64,000 nt of DNA from assembly GCA_963965975.1 (NCBI GenBank), contig OZ014419.1:3161177-3225176 (forward strand). The letters are read 5' to 3'. This DNA is from Xestospongia bergquistia (taxonomy: Eukaryota > Porifera > Demospongiae > Haplosclerida > Petrosiidae). Under the pieces are notes generated by a model that worked only from the letters and a program-made list of their open reading frames with translations, was not told where the DNA came from and searched no databases. Shown in pieces: positions 11,297 to 29,532 of the stretch; position 1 is the stretch's first letter, and the number at the start of each line of letters is the position of its first letter. The translations under genes and the position numbers were made by a program.

Positions 11297-14200
11297 CTAC
11301 AGTGTTTTTCCTCGATTACTCTGTACGCTCATGGTTCGACGATTTTTAAGGAATTGTTTCATATGAAATACAGTTTTAGCACAGAGTACACCACTTTGAC
11401 AATTTGTGATACCCAATTGTTTCTGAAATTGAACAATGGCATCTCGGAAGTGTCTTATATCATCAGGATCAATTGATAAAGGATTAAAATTAGAGAGTAA
11501 CTCGAGACCAACATCCTTTCGAAGCCTACAATTAATAACAAGTAGGAAAATATGACTGTCTATTGAGTTCCCTATATTAAACCATTTAATAAAAATCAGG
11601 GAGAGTCCTAATTAGCTAATGTTTATAGTTAGTTGGGTATATATCATGTTATCAATACCAGTACATGTAAAGTTTATCACAACTTACTTATCCCTTAATA
11701 AGCATAATGAAAACAAATAAAAATGGAAGGGAGAATAATCAGATTACTATCATAATTATTACAACAATCAGTATTGTTACTGCTCCTAAATCAGCATCAT
11801 TATCAGTGTGTAATGCACTTCCTCTTCAGTCATAATACCACAGTATTAGTGTAATAACACTTAATTTATCATGTTGTCTACTTGAACAAACCTCATTAAA
11901 TTAGCAAAAATAGTGAGTTGTTCTTGTCTCAAGTATTGAAATGTAGCAATCGATAATATTCCAGTTTCTGGTAACCGGATCTATTGATACAAAAATAAAT
12001 TAATGAAATAGACACAATTTATTACTTACACTGGAGAAGTTGTCATGTTGATTATGTACTATCTATGATAATAGATACAATAATTAGCTGTACTATATTG
12101 TTAGCCTATACTTGGAACAGTTGAACAGCATTCATAGTAGCATCATCAAATACTCCATCTAATTTGTGTATACTGCTAAGATAATTCAGTCTCTGTAGCA
12201 TCATCTATAATGTACATATTATAATACATGTAGCATCATCTATGATGTACATGTTATAATACATGTAGCATCATCTATGATGTACATGTTATAATACATG
12301 TAGCATCATCTATGATGTACATGTTATAATACATGTAGCATCATCTATGATGTACATGTTATAATACATGTAGCATCATCTATGATGTACATGTTATAAT
12401 ACATGTAGCATCATCTATGATGTACATGTTATAATACATGTAGCATCATCTATGATGTACATGTTATAATACATGTAGCATCATCTATGATGTACATGTT
12501 ATAATACATGTAGCATCATCTATGACGTACATGTTATAATACATGTAGCATCATCTATGACGTACATGTTATAATACATGTAGCATCATCTATGACGTAC
12601 ATGTTATAATACATGTAGCATCATCTATGACGTACATGTTATAATACATGTAGCATCATCTATGACGTACATGTTATAATACATGTAGCATCATCTATAG
12701 TGTACATGTTATAATACACGTAGCATCATCTATGACGTACATGTTATAATACATGTAGCATCATCTATGACGTACATGTTATAATACATGTAGCATCATC
12801 TATAGTGTACATGTTATAATACACGTAGCATCATCTATAATGTACATGTTATAATACATGTAGCATCATCTATGATGTACATGTTATAATACATGTAGTT
12901 TCCAATGAGACAATGATTATAACCAGTGATTAATTACCTCACCTTCAAGTTCAGCAATTAAAATACATATATAGTGTTAATAATAATATTAGTACATTTT
13001 GATAATGATAACAGACATAATTCATTGATCAATACCTGGCATTGTGTAATCAGTTCAATCATTTTCTCTTTGGTAGGGTGTGTCCTGCTACCATAGAGAT
13101 GATTTTCTGTAAAGTTTTGCTCTAAAAAAGCAATATATGCTGGAGACAGTAAGTTAGGAGCAGGGGTGTCCTCAGCTGGAAAGAGAGGGAATTCACCATT
13201 ATTGTATTTAAAGTAGACTTACCAGTTCCAGAGACTTCTCTCTTACCTTCAATGGATAATTCCTATTAACTTATATAATAAATAATACACTTAGGAGTCA
13301 CTTGTAACATACATGTCCATCCTGTTGGTTTAGTGTTTGTTGTTTGCCTCCATCTTTCTCAATAATGCACTCCTCGTCACTTGTTGATGGTGACATAGTA
13401 CGTGGTGAATCTACCCATGGGGCATGGACTTCTGCAGTAATAACAATACCAGCAGCAGGTGGAGAAGTGGGTGAAGACAGATCAGACTGAACAGAATCTC
13501 CTCTACTTTCTTTTTTGGCAGTTATATAATTTTGTTTCTTATGACGATTAAATTGTGTTGGTAAACTAAATCGATTACGAAACAACACAGGAGGTTTGTC
13601 TTCATCTAACTGAGCCTCAACACTTGATAAAATGGTGCTATCATGGCGACCACTAGCTAAAGGGACCATGTCATATGGGCTAATTGAGACACTACGAGGG
13701 AGAGAGCGATGAAAAGAAGGATCTTCATCAACATCCTCTATCTCTTCACTGCCAAGTCTAATAAGTTGAATGGCATATCTCAACAATGGTAACTGATGCT
13801 CAGCATTAGTCATTGATAGTAATATTAACTGATCATCTAAAGAAGGGATACTTGTCAAACTAGTTTAGTAAGCTAGACTAACTGGTTCATACCACATTGT
13901 TGAGGATCAGCAAGCAGAGCAAATCCTTCTTCAATCCGTTTACTAGTTATACCTAATGTTTGGTATTGCATAAACATATCATAAAAGTATTCAACATGTT
14001 CTGGAGAAGAAATATCACTGGACAACCTAGAGAGCCAAGCTGTTATAACCTGTCAAAACAGTATTATAACTTACTTAATAACAACAGTCTGAACAATATC
14101 ATTAGAATCACCAGTATGTACTAACACTGTACTAAATAACCTAACAAAATATGAATTAGTTATCATTATATGAAGTTATGTACCTGCTAGTGTCCATCAC

Positions 14201-17029
14201 CCAGTTTTTTATCACAGCTAACTTATAGCCAACCAGTTCTAACTGATCATTGACAAGCTCCATACAACTGCCATGTTGAGTAGTAAGAAGACGTGTATGT
14301 TCTCTCTCACACATAACAAAATGAGAATTACTAGAGAAAGACAGACAAATAAATAAGGAAAGAGAGACGGACAAAAGATTCTAAATAAACAGATTATCCT
14401 ACTTTTCTTCTTGTTGTTGTAGTTTCTCTGGAGTTAATTTCTCTATGTAATGCATTGCTGCATATAGAGTAGTCAGATAATAACCAGCCTCGGCTATACT
14501 CAACTGAGGATTACCATATTCTGACATGAACACAACATTGGTAGCCTATACACAGAAAATAATATTAACATGTCATCACACTCTTAAAACTCACCATATC
14601 CTTTACATTAGCTTTAATAGTAACATACACCCACAGATCAAGAAATGTGTCTAAAGAGAAAGAAAAAAGAGTTTGAATAGTTTGTAAACAAACACAGAAC
14701 ACGTGGTATCAAGGTCTTACCTCCATCAATACCTCTGTCTTCTAATTGACTGAGTTGTTCATGAAGTGCTTTAGCAGCAGCTACAACACTATGCATTTTA
14801 TCAGTAGGACTCTGAGAGAAGTAGGAAGCCCTAACAAGTAGAACAACTTTGTTAAATTTCATAAAGCCTACTTATTAATAGTATCAGCATATTAAGTTTA
14901 TTAACTTATTAACTTTATAATATTTACTTTATTAACTTATTAACTTTATTATAATATTTACTTTATTAACTTATTAACTTTATTATAATATTTACTTTAT
15001 TAATCTATTAACTTATTATAATCATCAAAGTGTGTTGATAATTGATTACAAGTTTATATTTCAATATTTTGACTTCAAATGTCACACATTGAATTATCTA
15101 AGCAGGAATTGTTAGAAAGCAGAAAACATGCCAATAACAAAGGCATTGAGTATATCAAAATTAATGATTTATAACATTATTACAAATAAATGATTGTATG
15201 TGTAGCAATAAAAATCAGCCAATAATCAGCCAAATCATCAAAGTATATAAACTCTTATTAATAACTGCTGCTATATCTATTAAATGAAATGTCTTACTTA
15301 GCAATCAAATGAGATATATTTTTATAGAAATAAACGAAAGTCAAAACAATGAAAGTACCTTATTAGGTAATGCTAATATTATCTTAATCTTAATAAAACA
15401 CTATACCTCATATGAGCAATAGCATCAGCAAATGGCACCAATTCCTTACTTCTCAGTGCTAGAGGGACTCTATATATAATTATAGTAAAAGAGGTCATAG
15501 GTTATATAAACTACACATATCACTTTACCTTAATTGGCTAAGTGTGATACCAGCAAATCTCTGACACTGGTCATTTAAGATGTCATCTTTCTCTTGACGA
15601 TTAATGTATTTTATTACATAATGTTTAATACGAGGTATGACACTATGTTCAATAGCTGTCTATAAAATATGTGAAAACAAGTGCACATGAGACAAAGTAC
15701 ACATAAGAACTACTGCTGTTAAAATAAGTTATGTTTTCGTGTATTGGTCACTTGATACTATTAGGACTAAAGGAGATGCAATTCTTTGTCATGTAGTAAG
15801 TTGATATGACCATAATATACAAAGGAGTCATACTTACATATATAGTGGCATATGGAAGATCTTCTCCTTGAGATGATCTGTGACGCTCAATAATATAATT
15901 ACATAAAACTTCAATAAAGCCATGATAACTCTGTGGGTGAGCCCCTCGAACATGACCTATTAATGAAAATGAAAATAATAATGTGCACAAAAATAAACAT
16001 TGTAATGTGATCGAACATTATTAGACTATGTATTTATATTCCATCAATACAAAGTGTCACAGATTGAACCAAGTAAAGTATGTTGTAATACATAAAGATA
16101 ACATGACCACACCCACTTTGTGTAGCAATGCTTGACATTTATTGAAGTATAGCAACCAAGCAAGTTATACAAGTTTTTAGACAGGGTACATTACTAAGTC
16201 AATTAGTAAAGGTGAAGTAATTAAATTAATTTCCAAAGATGAGGTAATATAAATTTTACAAAAGGGAAGATTTAATTGATTATATTATACCTTGAGTGTC
16301 CTTAGGAGGATCTTCTAAACTACCGGTCTGATATTGTTCACACTCAGCAATGTATTCTATAATCTTTGTGGCCTCAAATGTCATATGACTATCTCGTGGC
16401 TGGAGTCTATCAGCAACATAAAGACTCATATTAGAAGGACCTGATATTTCAAAGTGACTCATTGCTCGTTCAATTTGGAGCATTGATCCTGCCATTGTCA
16501 TGCTAACTGTAGGATCATTCGGTATCACTAAAACAGGTCTTTCACGATTAGGCTTGTCAATATTCCATTTTGATTTCTCAATATCATAGAGTTGTGCGTT
16601 TAGTTCATAAAGTTGTTGATTAGTATCAACCCAATCATAGAATCGTGATACTTGATAGTCCATGGGCGTGACCTGTCTAGGATCATCTCGTACTAATGCA
16701 TCTAACTTTGTAATTATGTCTATGATAAAAGTTAACTTCAATCCTAACGTCTCTATGAGAATATCTGTTGCTCTTAGTCGCTGCTTCTTCATTTCAAGCA
16801 ATCTTTTTTGCTGTTGTCTCTGTGTGTCGCCTTCTTCCATGTCTTCCAAACCCATCTCAGTGACAACGGTTTCGTCCAGCATTGGAGGAAGACTGGAGTG
16901 TAGAGCATCTCTCTTTATTTCTAATTCTCTCAGTCGTCCCTCAAGTCCTTCTTGAAGCTGTCTATACTGTTGTAAAGTCTTCTTGACATTGTTCGGGGCC
17001 ATCTCAATACAACAAGTAGCCACACCCAC
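11297..17029 (-). CDS. VPS9-domain protein (predicted RAB5-family GEF) with C-terminal peptidoglycan-binding-like repeats
   Basis: Seventeen exons join in phase to 939 residues: 16291-17029, 15838-15956, 15529-15659, 15407-15469, 14721-14830, 14595-14650, 14403-14545, 14184-14330, 14122-14140, 13893-14049, 13313-13836, 13223-13262, 13036-13175, 12112-12192, 12030-12062, 11892-11980 and 11297-11525. Residues 1-250 are largely helical, starting with QQYRQLQEGLEGRLRELE. About 320-455 resemble a VPS9 domain: SPTDKMHSVVAAAKAL, then VYVTIKANVKDM and AEAGYYLTTLYAAMHYIEKL, closely like RABGEF1. The middle (about 560-740) is Ser/Pro-rich. The end has two blocks fitting the PG_binding_1 fold: LDGVFDDATMNAVQLFQ with GILSIATFQYL, and FRDAIVQFQKQLG with AKTVFHMKQFL. 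VPS9 domains exchange nucleotide on RAB5/RAB21, so an early-endosome role is likely. I do not recognise a named orthologue. A second in-frame start lies at 17002. Confidence 0.75.
12195..12899. repeat. 35-bp minisatellite, array 2, inside a VPS9-gene intron
   Basis: About 20 units of the same 35-bp monomer as at 9684-10462, more homogeneous (mostly CATCATCTATGATGTACATG with TATGACG variants). It fills the intron between exons 13036-13175 and 12112-12192. On the gene strand the last unit ends in GATGCTACAG and this AG is the splice acceptor, so the array abuts the exon. Confidence 0.95.
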
Positions 17030-17169
17030 TTAATTATTTTAAACATGTTTAATAAAGTTAAAGGCAGTGACATTAAAACAGAGAGAAAGAGAGTACTGTT
17101 ATCTTACAATCAGATCACTAATACCAGTAATAATGACATTGTTCATGTATTATAATATTTTATAGAATA

Positions 17170-21083
<3,914 letters not shown>

Positions 21084-22282
21084 TGTTGACGTAATTTCAA
21101 ATCCACAACACAGTAAGCTTTACACGTTCCCAAGTTGTAGAAAAGAATGACAAAACTTCTAAAATAGGACAACAACAATAACTGTAAGTTAGTGGTACAA
21201 GTGAGTAATGTGATAGTTAGGGTTGTGCATGTGACATATTCTTTGTTAATAAAATTATTATTAACACGCCCATTTTGGTTTATTAATCGGTTAATATTAC
21301 ACAACTTTGTATTATGTCTATTCACAGTTCATATTATTAATCAATTTCTGTAAATCTAACGTAGTAATATCAGTTTGGAACAAACCATTTGAATTTACTA
21401 AAGTCTAGGACTACATGTTTAGAATTCCCATTTGGCACAAAATTACATTATGTAATAAACACAAACAAATGATTCAATTAACAGTGATGATTTTGTCATT
21501 ACATGTAGATTAACAGTTAGTGAATGGTCTGGTTTATCAAAGGTTTAAAAGTAGTGCTTCATCTACTCATGAAATTGAGGCACAGTAGGTCACATACCAA
21601 TTAAGGTAAAAATTTCTACTGAAATCATCAAACTAAGTACCAAAGGTATGAGGTTTGATAAGTCAGTAGAAACTATACTAAAGTATATAACTAATTACTA
21701 TCATGTAAACATCCATGAGGTAATAAATGTTCCCAGGAGATTTATAGGTGTTCAATAAACTTGCTAGACTACTTATTTATAATATTTATAAACCTAAAAT
21801 CAAACAATTTCATTGGTCAGTTTGCTATAAACATGGTATAACAAAGGTTTATGACTTAGGGGAACTGCTTTAATGGACATTGTTGGTGATATCTATCTTG
21901 TCTATCACAAAATTGTTAAGTTAGTTAATGGAGTAAACTGATTTAAAGATTTCAAATTTGGTCTTAAGTTATAATGATGAGCCATATCAAACTGACACCA
22001 TATTACTTGTATCAAGAATATAATTATACACTTACATAGTACTTATACTTTCACCTCTTGTCAATACCGTGGTGTATTCAACATAATTGCGATACCTTTC
22101 TTTACATGAGCAGGTGTATGTTTCTGTTAGCAAACAGATAGAACACCTGGAACCAAATGAAAGTAACATTGGAAGGCTAGTGTCTATTTTATATAGAACT
22201 ACTTGTTGCAGTCATTAGCAGTCATCAGAGAAGTGATATAAATCCCTGAGTACTTTAATCTGTGTTTACTCTGCTGTCAATA
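21084..22282. other. Intergenic between divergent RASSF-like and silicatein-like genes
   Basis: About 1.2 kb between two start codons facing away from each other, so both promoters probably lie here. A TATA-like GATATAAAT lies about 50 bp upstream of the protease start codon. No coding or repeat feature is recognised. Confidence 0.55.
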
Positions 22283-23603
22283 ATGCAAGCTCAATTCTAC
22301 TACCTTGTTTTGTTCTGTATGCAGACTGTTAGTATAACTTCAGTGAAACAATTTCCAATAGAGTTTTCCCAAGAGTGGCACAGTTGGAAATTGAAGCACA
22401 GCAAAAACTATACTTCTCTACATGAAGAGCTAGAAAGACACATCACATGGCTAAGCAATCAAGCATATATTGATGCTTATAATGACAGAGAAGAGATCTT
22501 TGGATTTACACTTGGAATGAATGAATTTGGAGATCTGGTATGTTTGTGCATTAACTTAGTAAATAATAATTCTTTATATAGACTGATTTAGAGTTTCAGG
22601 AGAAGTATAGATGTATTGTTCCACCTAACAGCTACTCAGATAGTATACAAAATAATACAAACTTCAAGAAGCACATAAAACTATATAAAAGGCCTCAAAA
22701 CTTAACCATCCCAGAAAGTGTAGACTGGAGAAGTATGGGAGCAATATCATCAGTGAAGTCACAGGTGATATATGAATAATGAGATGACTGTCATAATTTT
22801 ATTATTACAGGGGAAATGCTGTTCTTGCTATGCATTTGGAGCTTTGGGATCTCTAGAAGGAGCTCATGCTCTTGCTACAGGCAAACTTACAGAACTGAGT
22901 GCTCAGAATATTCTGGATTGTTCTGGTATGTATACATTTATGAATTGTAGGTACTTCCTGTATTATGTAGCTGCTTACGGTAATCGTGGATGTCGTAAAG
23001 GATCTGTAGAGAATACATATTTGTATATCATTGATAACAATGGGATTGATACAAGCAAAAGCTATCCATATATTGGGAAGGTATTTACCAATAGTCAAAG
23101 TGTCCTATGAAATAATATATTTATACAGCAAAGTACGTGTCATTTTAAAAAAAGTACTGTTGGTGCTACTATGCAATACTTTGTGCGTATTGATGAAGGA
23201 GAAGAAAAAGATTTAGAGACTGCTGTTGCTAGTCAAGGTCCAATTGCAGTCATGGTAGATGCCAGTCACAATATATTTAGGGTACACATTATATATTTGT
23301 ATAATTATTGAATATAATGTCTTATTTTAGTTTTATAAAAGTGGTGTCCTAAATATCCCAAATTGTTCTAGAAATAAAGTCACTCAAGCTTTAGTTCTTA
23401 TTGGATATGGGACATACTCAGGTAAAAAATACTGGTTGATAAAAAACAGGTTAGAAGAAGTCTAAATTTCATCAATCCTTTTCATTTAAAATTGTATTTT
23501 TAGCTGGGGAACAAGCTGGGGTATGAAAGGATTTGGTATGATGTCTCGTGGCAAATATAATCAATGTGGCATAGCAACACATGCTACGTTTCCTTCACTT
23601 TAA
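22283..23603 (+). CDS. Silicatein/cathepsin L-like protein with Cys-Gln-Asn in place of the catalytic triad
   Basis: Seven exons join to 344 residues: 22283-22537, 22582-22764, 22811-22925, 22971-23080, 23129-23281, 23331-23449 and 23504-23603. There is a signal peptide ([17 protein letters not shown]), then an I29-type propeptide ([19 protein letters not shown]) and a papain-fold domain starting near PESVDWRS. The active-site segment [19 protein letters not shown] keeps Gln and Cys152, but Trp is replaced by Tyr as in silicateins. At the His position the sequence is [12 protein letters not shown], so His is replaced by Gln291. Asn is kept (LIKNSWGTSWG, Asn311). The AYGNRGC segment and the C-terminal [12 protein letters not shown] are silicatein-like. 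Without His, normal cysteine-protease chemistry is unlikely. It may be a structural or templating paralogue. The downstream gene shares the first five intron positions. Confidence 0.9.
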
Positions 23604-24401
23604 GCTATTTGACTGACTTATGCAACTGTGTTGTCTGTTATTACCTCTGAACAAACACAATTATATGTATCTAGTTGAACATCATCTTTTCAATGCATCA
23701 CATTATACATTTGTAAAAAATCACTTTACCTTTATAATAATGGAGTAAATTGGAATTATCTTTATAATAAATATATATAATCTTGAGTTCTAAAGTGTGT
23801 TGCAATTAATACTATGTATAGAAGGTGCTGTGTAGACTTATGACAACTTGCTATGACTATATAGGAACTGAATTGCCAAAATTCTATAAATTGTAATTGT
23901 TTTGTTATTCGTTGGTCATCATTCTTGATTTTCTTGTGTTGTATGCACACTCCTATCTCATGTAATATGTACTTTCCATGTATCAAAAATATTATTATGC
24001 ATGGTTTTGTCCAATGTAGTGTCACATGGTTAATAATGGTAGATAACCAGCCTATTCATGAAGCTGATGACACCATCTGGCATTCACATATTACATAACA
24101 GGCTATTCAAACAATACCATATGCCATTGAAATGGACAGTTAAGTGTGAACCATGAAATTTGAAAAGAAACTTGTCTTCTGCTTGTCCACAGACCTATTC
24201 TATTAAAGTACCAGGAGTATTTCAGTTGTGACTAGTTGGATAGCAAGCAGTTAAAACTAAATTTGGCAAGAAAGTGAAGCTATAAAAGAAAAAGAGAGAG
24301 TGGCTAGGATTTTGACAGACTACTCATAAAAGATATAGACAAGAATCAAGTAAGTTTAAAGTGTCTTCAACTGACAAATACTAAATGTTTGTCTTTAGAG
24401 A
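23604..24401. other. Intergenic between the two silicatein-family genes
   Basis: About 800 bp of AT-rich DNA. It should hold the polyadenylation signal of the first gene (AATAAATATA near 23767) and the promoter of the second. No coding signature or repeat is recognised. Confidence 0.5.
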
Positions 24402-25966
<1,565 letters not shown>

Positions 25967-26264
25967 AAACAAATCTTGCTTATTAATAAGTCTTGTATAC
26001 TGCGTCAAGTATATATAGTGTGTGTGTATTCAGTCCTCATGATTATCATTATAGCAAATTTATTACCTTTGTAACAGAACTAAATGCACATTTGACAGTG
26101 GACAGCGACAGTAGATATGTTTTTTTCGTTAATTCTTAATTTAATGCTTTTTTCTTACCCAATACTATGCAAATCCTTCTCTGTTTTTGGCAAATAATAA
26201 TAATTATTAAAAAGTTAATTAATAATTAAAAGGAAGGGTTAATAATTAAACTTGACCGTGGGTA

Positions 26265-29200
26265 ATGAGTTGTATTGCAACTTGGAGTTTCGGTTTAGAA
26301 GCTGTGAGGGTAGCTGGACAGCTGATAGATAAAGGAACAAACTGTATTGAAGCAGTAGAGAGAGCCATTAATAGTAAGAGTCAAGTTGAATACACCACAT
26401 ATACTGATTATATTGGTGTAGCATACTTGTGTAAACTTAGCTTAACTACAATCTCTTAGGTGTAGAGGATGATCCTACTACTGGTATCTATTATGTTGGA
26501 CGTGGTTGTTACCCTAACAGCAAGGGAATTGTTCAACTAGATGCTGGGATAATGAGGGGGTGTGACTTTGCAATAGGAGCTGTATGCGCATTGGAAGGGT
26601 GTGTTGTTAGCATGTAAAAAACTTGTAATTGATAGTGTATTTCTCCAAATAAGACATACAATGTCTAATTTAAAAGAAGGGAGGTTATTATTCAGGGATG
26701 GTATTTAAATAGAGGAATAATCAAAGCCAGAAAAATAGCCATTGATCCTGAACCATTGTAATAAAGTATAGCTTTAAACTCTGTTATCAGCTAGGTTATG
26801 GTAGCTAAAGCTTCAATGACGGTTTCAAGCAGAACAGATAATCATTTATGTTGAAGCAAAAAGTTGCCATTGTTACGTTATTTTGGTTGTGAGCTTGATT
26901 TTTCAAGAAATTTCTCAAATTTCAATAATTTTCTGGCTATAAAGCTGCTGTTGTAATAGGTTGCCTATTTGTGTCATAAAAAAAGTATGAAAGTCCCATT
27001 TAGACTGGAAAACGAACAGTAGACACTTTCATTGTGCAGTGTCAATTCAAGGATGGCGTTTGAGGATGGAAACTACTTGAGGGCAGCATCTACACAAGGA
27101 AATGTAGTGAGCTGTGCCTCCAATTATAAGAACACATATAACAACTTACAAAATGTCACTTAACTATAAAGTTACAATACCATCCCCAAATCAACAAGTT
27201 AGTCTGTCCAGTGACACCTGATACTGTCGTGTGAATAGTAAGTTTTAAAACTTGTACTTTTCTTTCAAATCTAGTTCAGTTTAGTCTCAAATCTGGACTT
27301 AATAGATGTGATTCCTCATACAATAAAATCTCACACTTCAAGATACTTATGAAGAGTTTTCAGAATTCTATTTATTTATGTTTAAGTGTTGTGTAAAAAT
27401 CTATATGCTTACCTCAACAAAGTAGTTGATTACTATTTGCAAAACAATGACTCTTCCTAAATCAAATAACTATAACTTGTTTGTTAAGTTTTCTTCTGAT
27501 GCTACACTTTTTGGACCAATGTCATGTATGCACACCTTTATCTAAACAAACTTTATTGTGTGAAGTTATGTAAAGATATACATAATACTTGATAGCCCTT
27601 CATATATTTGGCAGACAAATAACAAAGTTGTATATTTAGTAGCATGTTCCCAAAATAGTTGTTTAAGTAATATGTCATTTATAATATACTTTCACTTTAT
27701 AGATATGCTTGTCCTATCTCTGTAGCCAGACATATTATGGAACATTCTCCACATAATGTATTAGTGGGTCCTGGAGCTACTGACTATGCTAATAGGAATG
27801 GTTTTGTACTGGAAATGAATGATGCATTATTAGTACCAGAGACTAAAAGAGCTTATGAGGTATGCTTGTTCTTATACACACTAAGACCTTCTTTGGTCTA
27901 CTTTTTGTCAAAACTTTGTTTATGTCGTTAGGAGCTAATATCTTTTAAGTGATTTTTTTATATACTTAGAAGAATTGGGCATTGTCTCGTTGTGAATAAT
28001 GTTAATGGAAGGTCTATAACTTCTATGTAGTGTCTATTGACAATTCATTATGTTATGGTCTAGATTGTTAGCGCTATTGCTGTTAACATGTCATGTTAAA
28101 TGACTCCTTCAAATATCTAATTGATTTTTGATTGTCTGTGTTACAGTAAGAACATGTTTTTACTATTGAACATTCCATTATCAAGACCGTCATACTGTTA
28201 TGTTCTCTCTCTTTCAGGACTATTTGACCAACCAGTACTCACCTTTAGAGAATGACTCTAGTCATGACACATTGTGTAAGCCCATGATGTGACTACATGT
28301 GTACATGTTGTATGTAGTGTTATAGTATTGTCTCATGTCACAGTCTGTTTGGACTTAATAGATAGAACAGATGTCTGACTGACAGCTACTGATTAATACC
28401 ACTCTTGTTTTTCTACTAACTGTTCCATTTCACATTTTTATTATCCTAGTTTACTTTGTAGAATATAGTAGCTACTTAGTTCCTGTTATAAAGCAAAACA
28501 GGAATAATAGAAGGCAAACAATATTTATTGTGTTTAGAACTGAATCTTCTATATTAGTGTCAATATCCTGTTCTAAACTCAATATGTACTTGAAGCACTT
28601 CATTCTGCTTTCAATATTTAGAAAGAAAATTCAGAAGTATCTATCATTGAGATTCTATATATTTTTATTTAGTATATCCATGTGGAATGTTCTCAAATTA
28701 TTTTATTTTCCTCTTTTTTCCATAGCTGTTCTTTGTCTTGATCTTCAAGGTGAGATAGTAGCTGGGGTGTCAACTTCTGGTCCTCCCTTCAAGTTACCAG
28801 GGAGAGTCGGGGACTCCCCATTACCTGGGTGTGGCTATTATGCTGACAGTAAGGTACTAAATTTTAATTGACTAATTTGTAGTTCACTTTACAAGGGGCT
28901 TTATTTTCACTAGATTGGAGCTGCAGCAGGTATAATATAGTAGTAGTAGTAGTCAATGTCAACTTGTGTTTATTATTAGCTACTGGTGATGGTGAAAAAC
29001 TGATGCAATTCTCTCCTAGTTTCCAAGTTGTACAATTAATGAGGCAAGGTTGTACACCTCAAGAAGCATGTGATACTGTCCTTAAAAACATTATTGCAAT
29101 AAAAGGGAGTTGGTTTGAAGCAGCACTTATTGCTATTGATTGTAAAGTAGGTATTGTTTTATGTATTAACAAATATTAATAGTGTTCTTTCTCTAGGGTA

Positions 29201-29337
29201 ATACTGGAGCCAGTAGTACTGTCAGAAAATTTACAGATACTAGAACTGGGGAAGTATATGATGGATTTCCATATGCTGTTTGGACTAGAGGGGAAGATCC
29301 TGTCATTAAAACTAGACCCAGTCTGATTCCTGAATAA
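26265..29337 (+). CDS. AGA-like: Glycosylasparaginase-family Ntn hydrolase (AGA-like)
   Basis: Eight exons join to 304 residues: 26265-26373, 26460-26598, 27703-27859, 28218-28275, 28726-28853, 28914-28929, 28980-29146 and 29197-29337. The family cleaves the GlcNAc-Asn bond of glycoproteins after self-cleavage before a threonine. The nucleophile is expected at Thr153 in SSHDTLSVLCLD. GRVGDSPLPGCGYYAD and ATGDGEKLM match the substrate and oxyanion loops of AGA. The start MSCIATWSF aligns with the mature N-terminus of lysosomal AGA, so no signal peptide is visible. A hydrophobic frame just upstream (from about 26118, MFFSLILNLMLF) looks like a signal peptide, but I could not connect it by splicing in phase. 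Either the enzyme is cytosolic or a leader exon is missing from this model. Confidence 0.9.
26599..27702. other. Long intron of the AGA-like gene
   Basis: A 1.1-kb intron among neighbours of about 50-450 bp. It includes a block at 26690-27080 with similar words near both ends (CAGGGATGGTATTTaaataGAGGA and CAAGGATGGCGTTTGAGGATGGA), which may be a decayed insertion. No open frame is recognised. Confidence 0.35.
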
Positions 29338-29532
29338 CAATAATCACAGCCTAATTAATTATATTCATTAAAGTTATGAATGTTATTTTCCAAGCAACAA
29401 AATAGTTATGACTAAGTCAACCTGTGTTCACGTGAATAAGTGACATAACATGTAAATACCAGTAAAGGAGGCAATTCACGTTATATTTTAAACTAGATAC
29501 ACAGTAAACTCAAGCTAATACAAGTGAAGATT

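Noticed and set aside
9684-12899. CRISPR-like array reading of the regularly spaced repeats
   Set aside because: Units are contiguous 35-bp tandem repeats without unique spacers, in a eukaryotic genome; this is a minisatellite.
14075-14121. Longer version of the small VPS9-gene exon ending at 14075
   Set aside because: Its phase would create a stop in the next exon; the donor at 14121/14122 (GTACAT) keeps the frame open.
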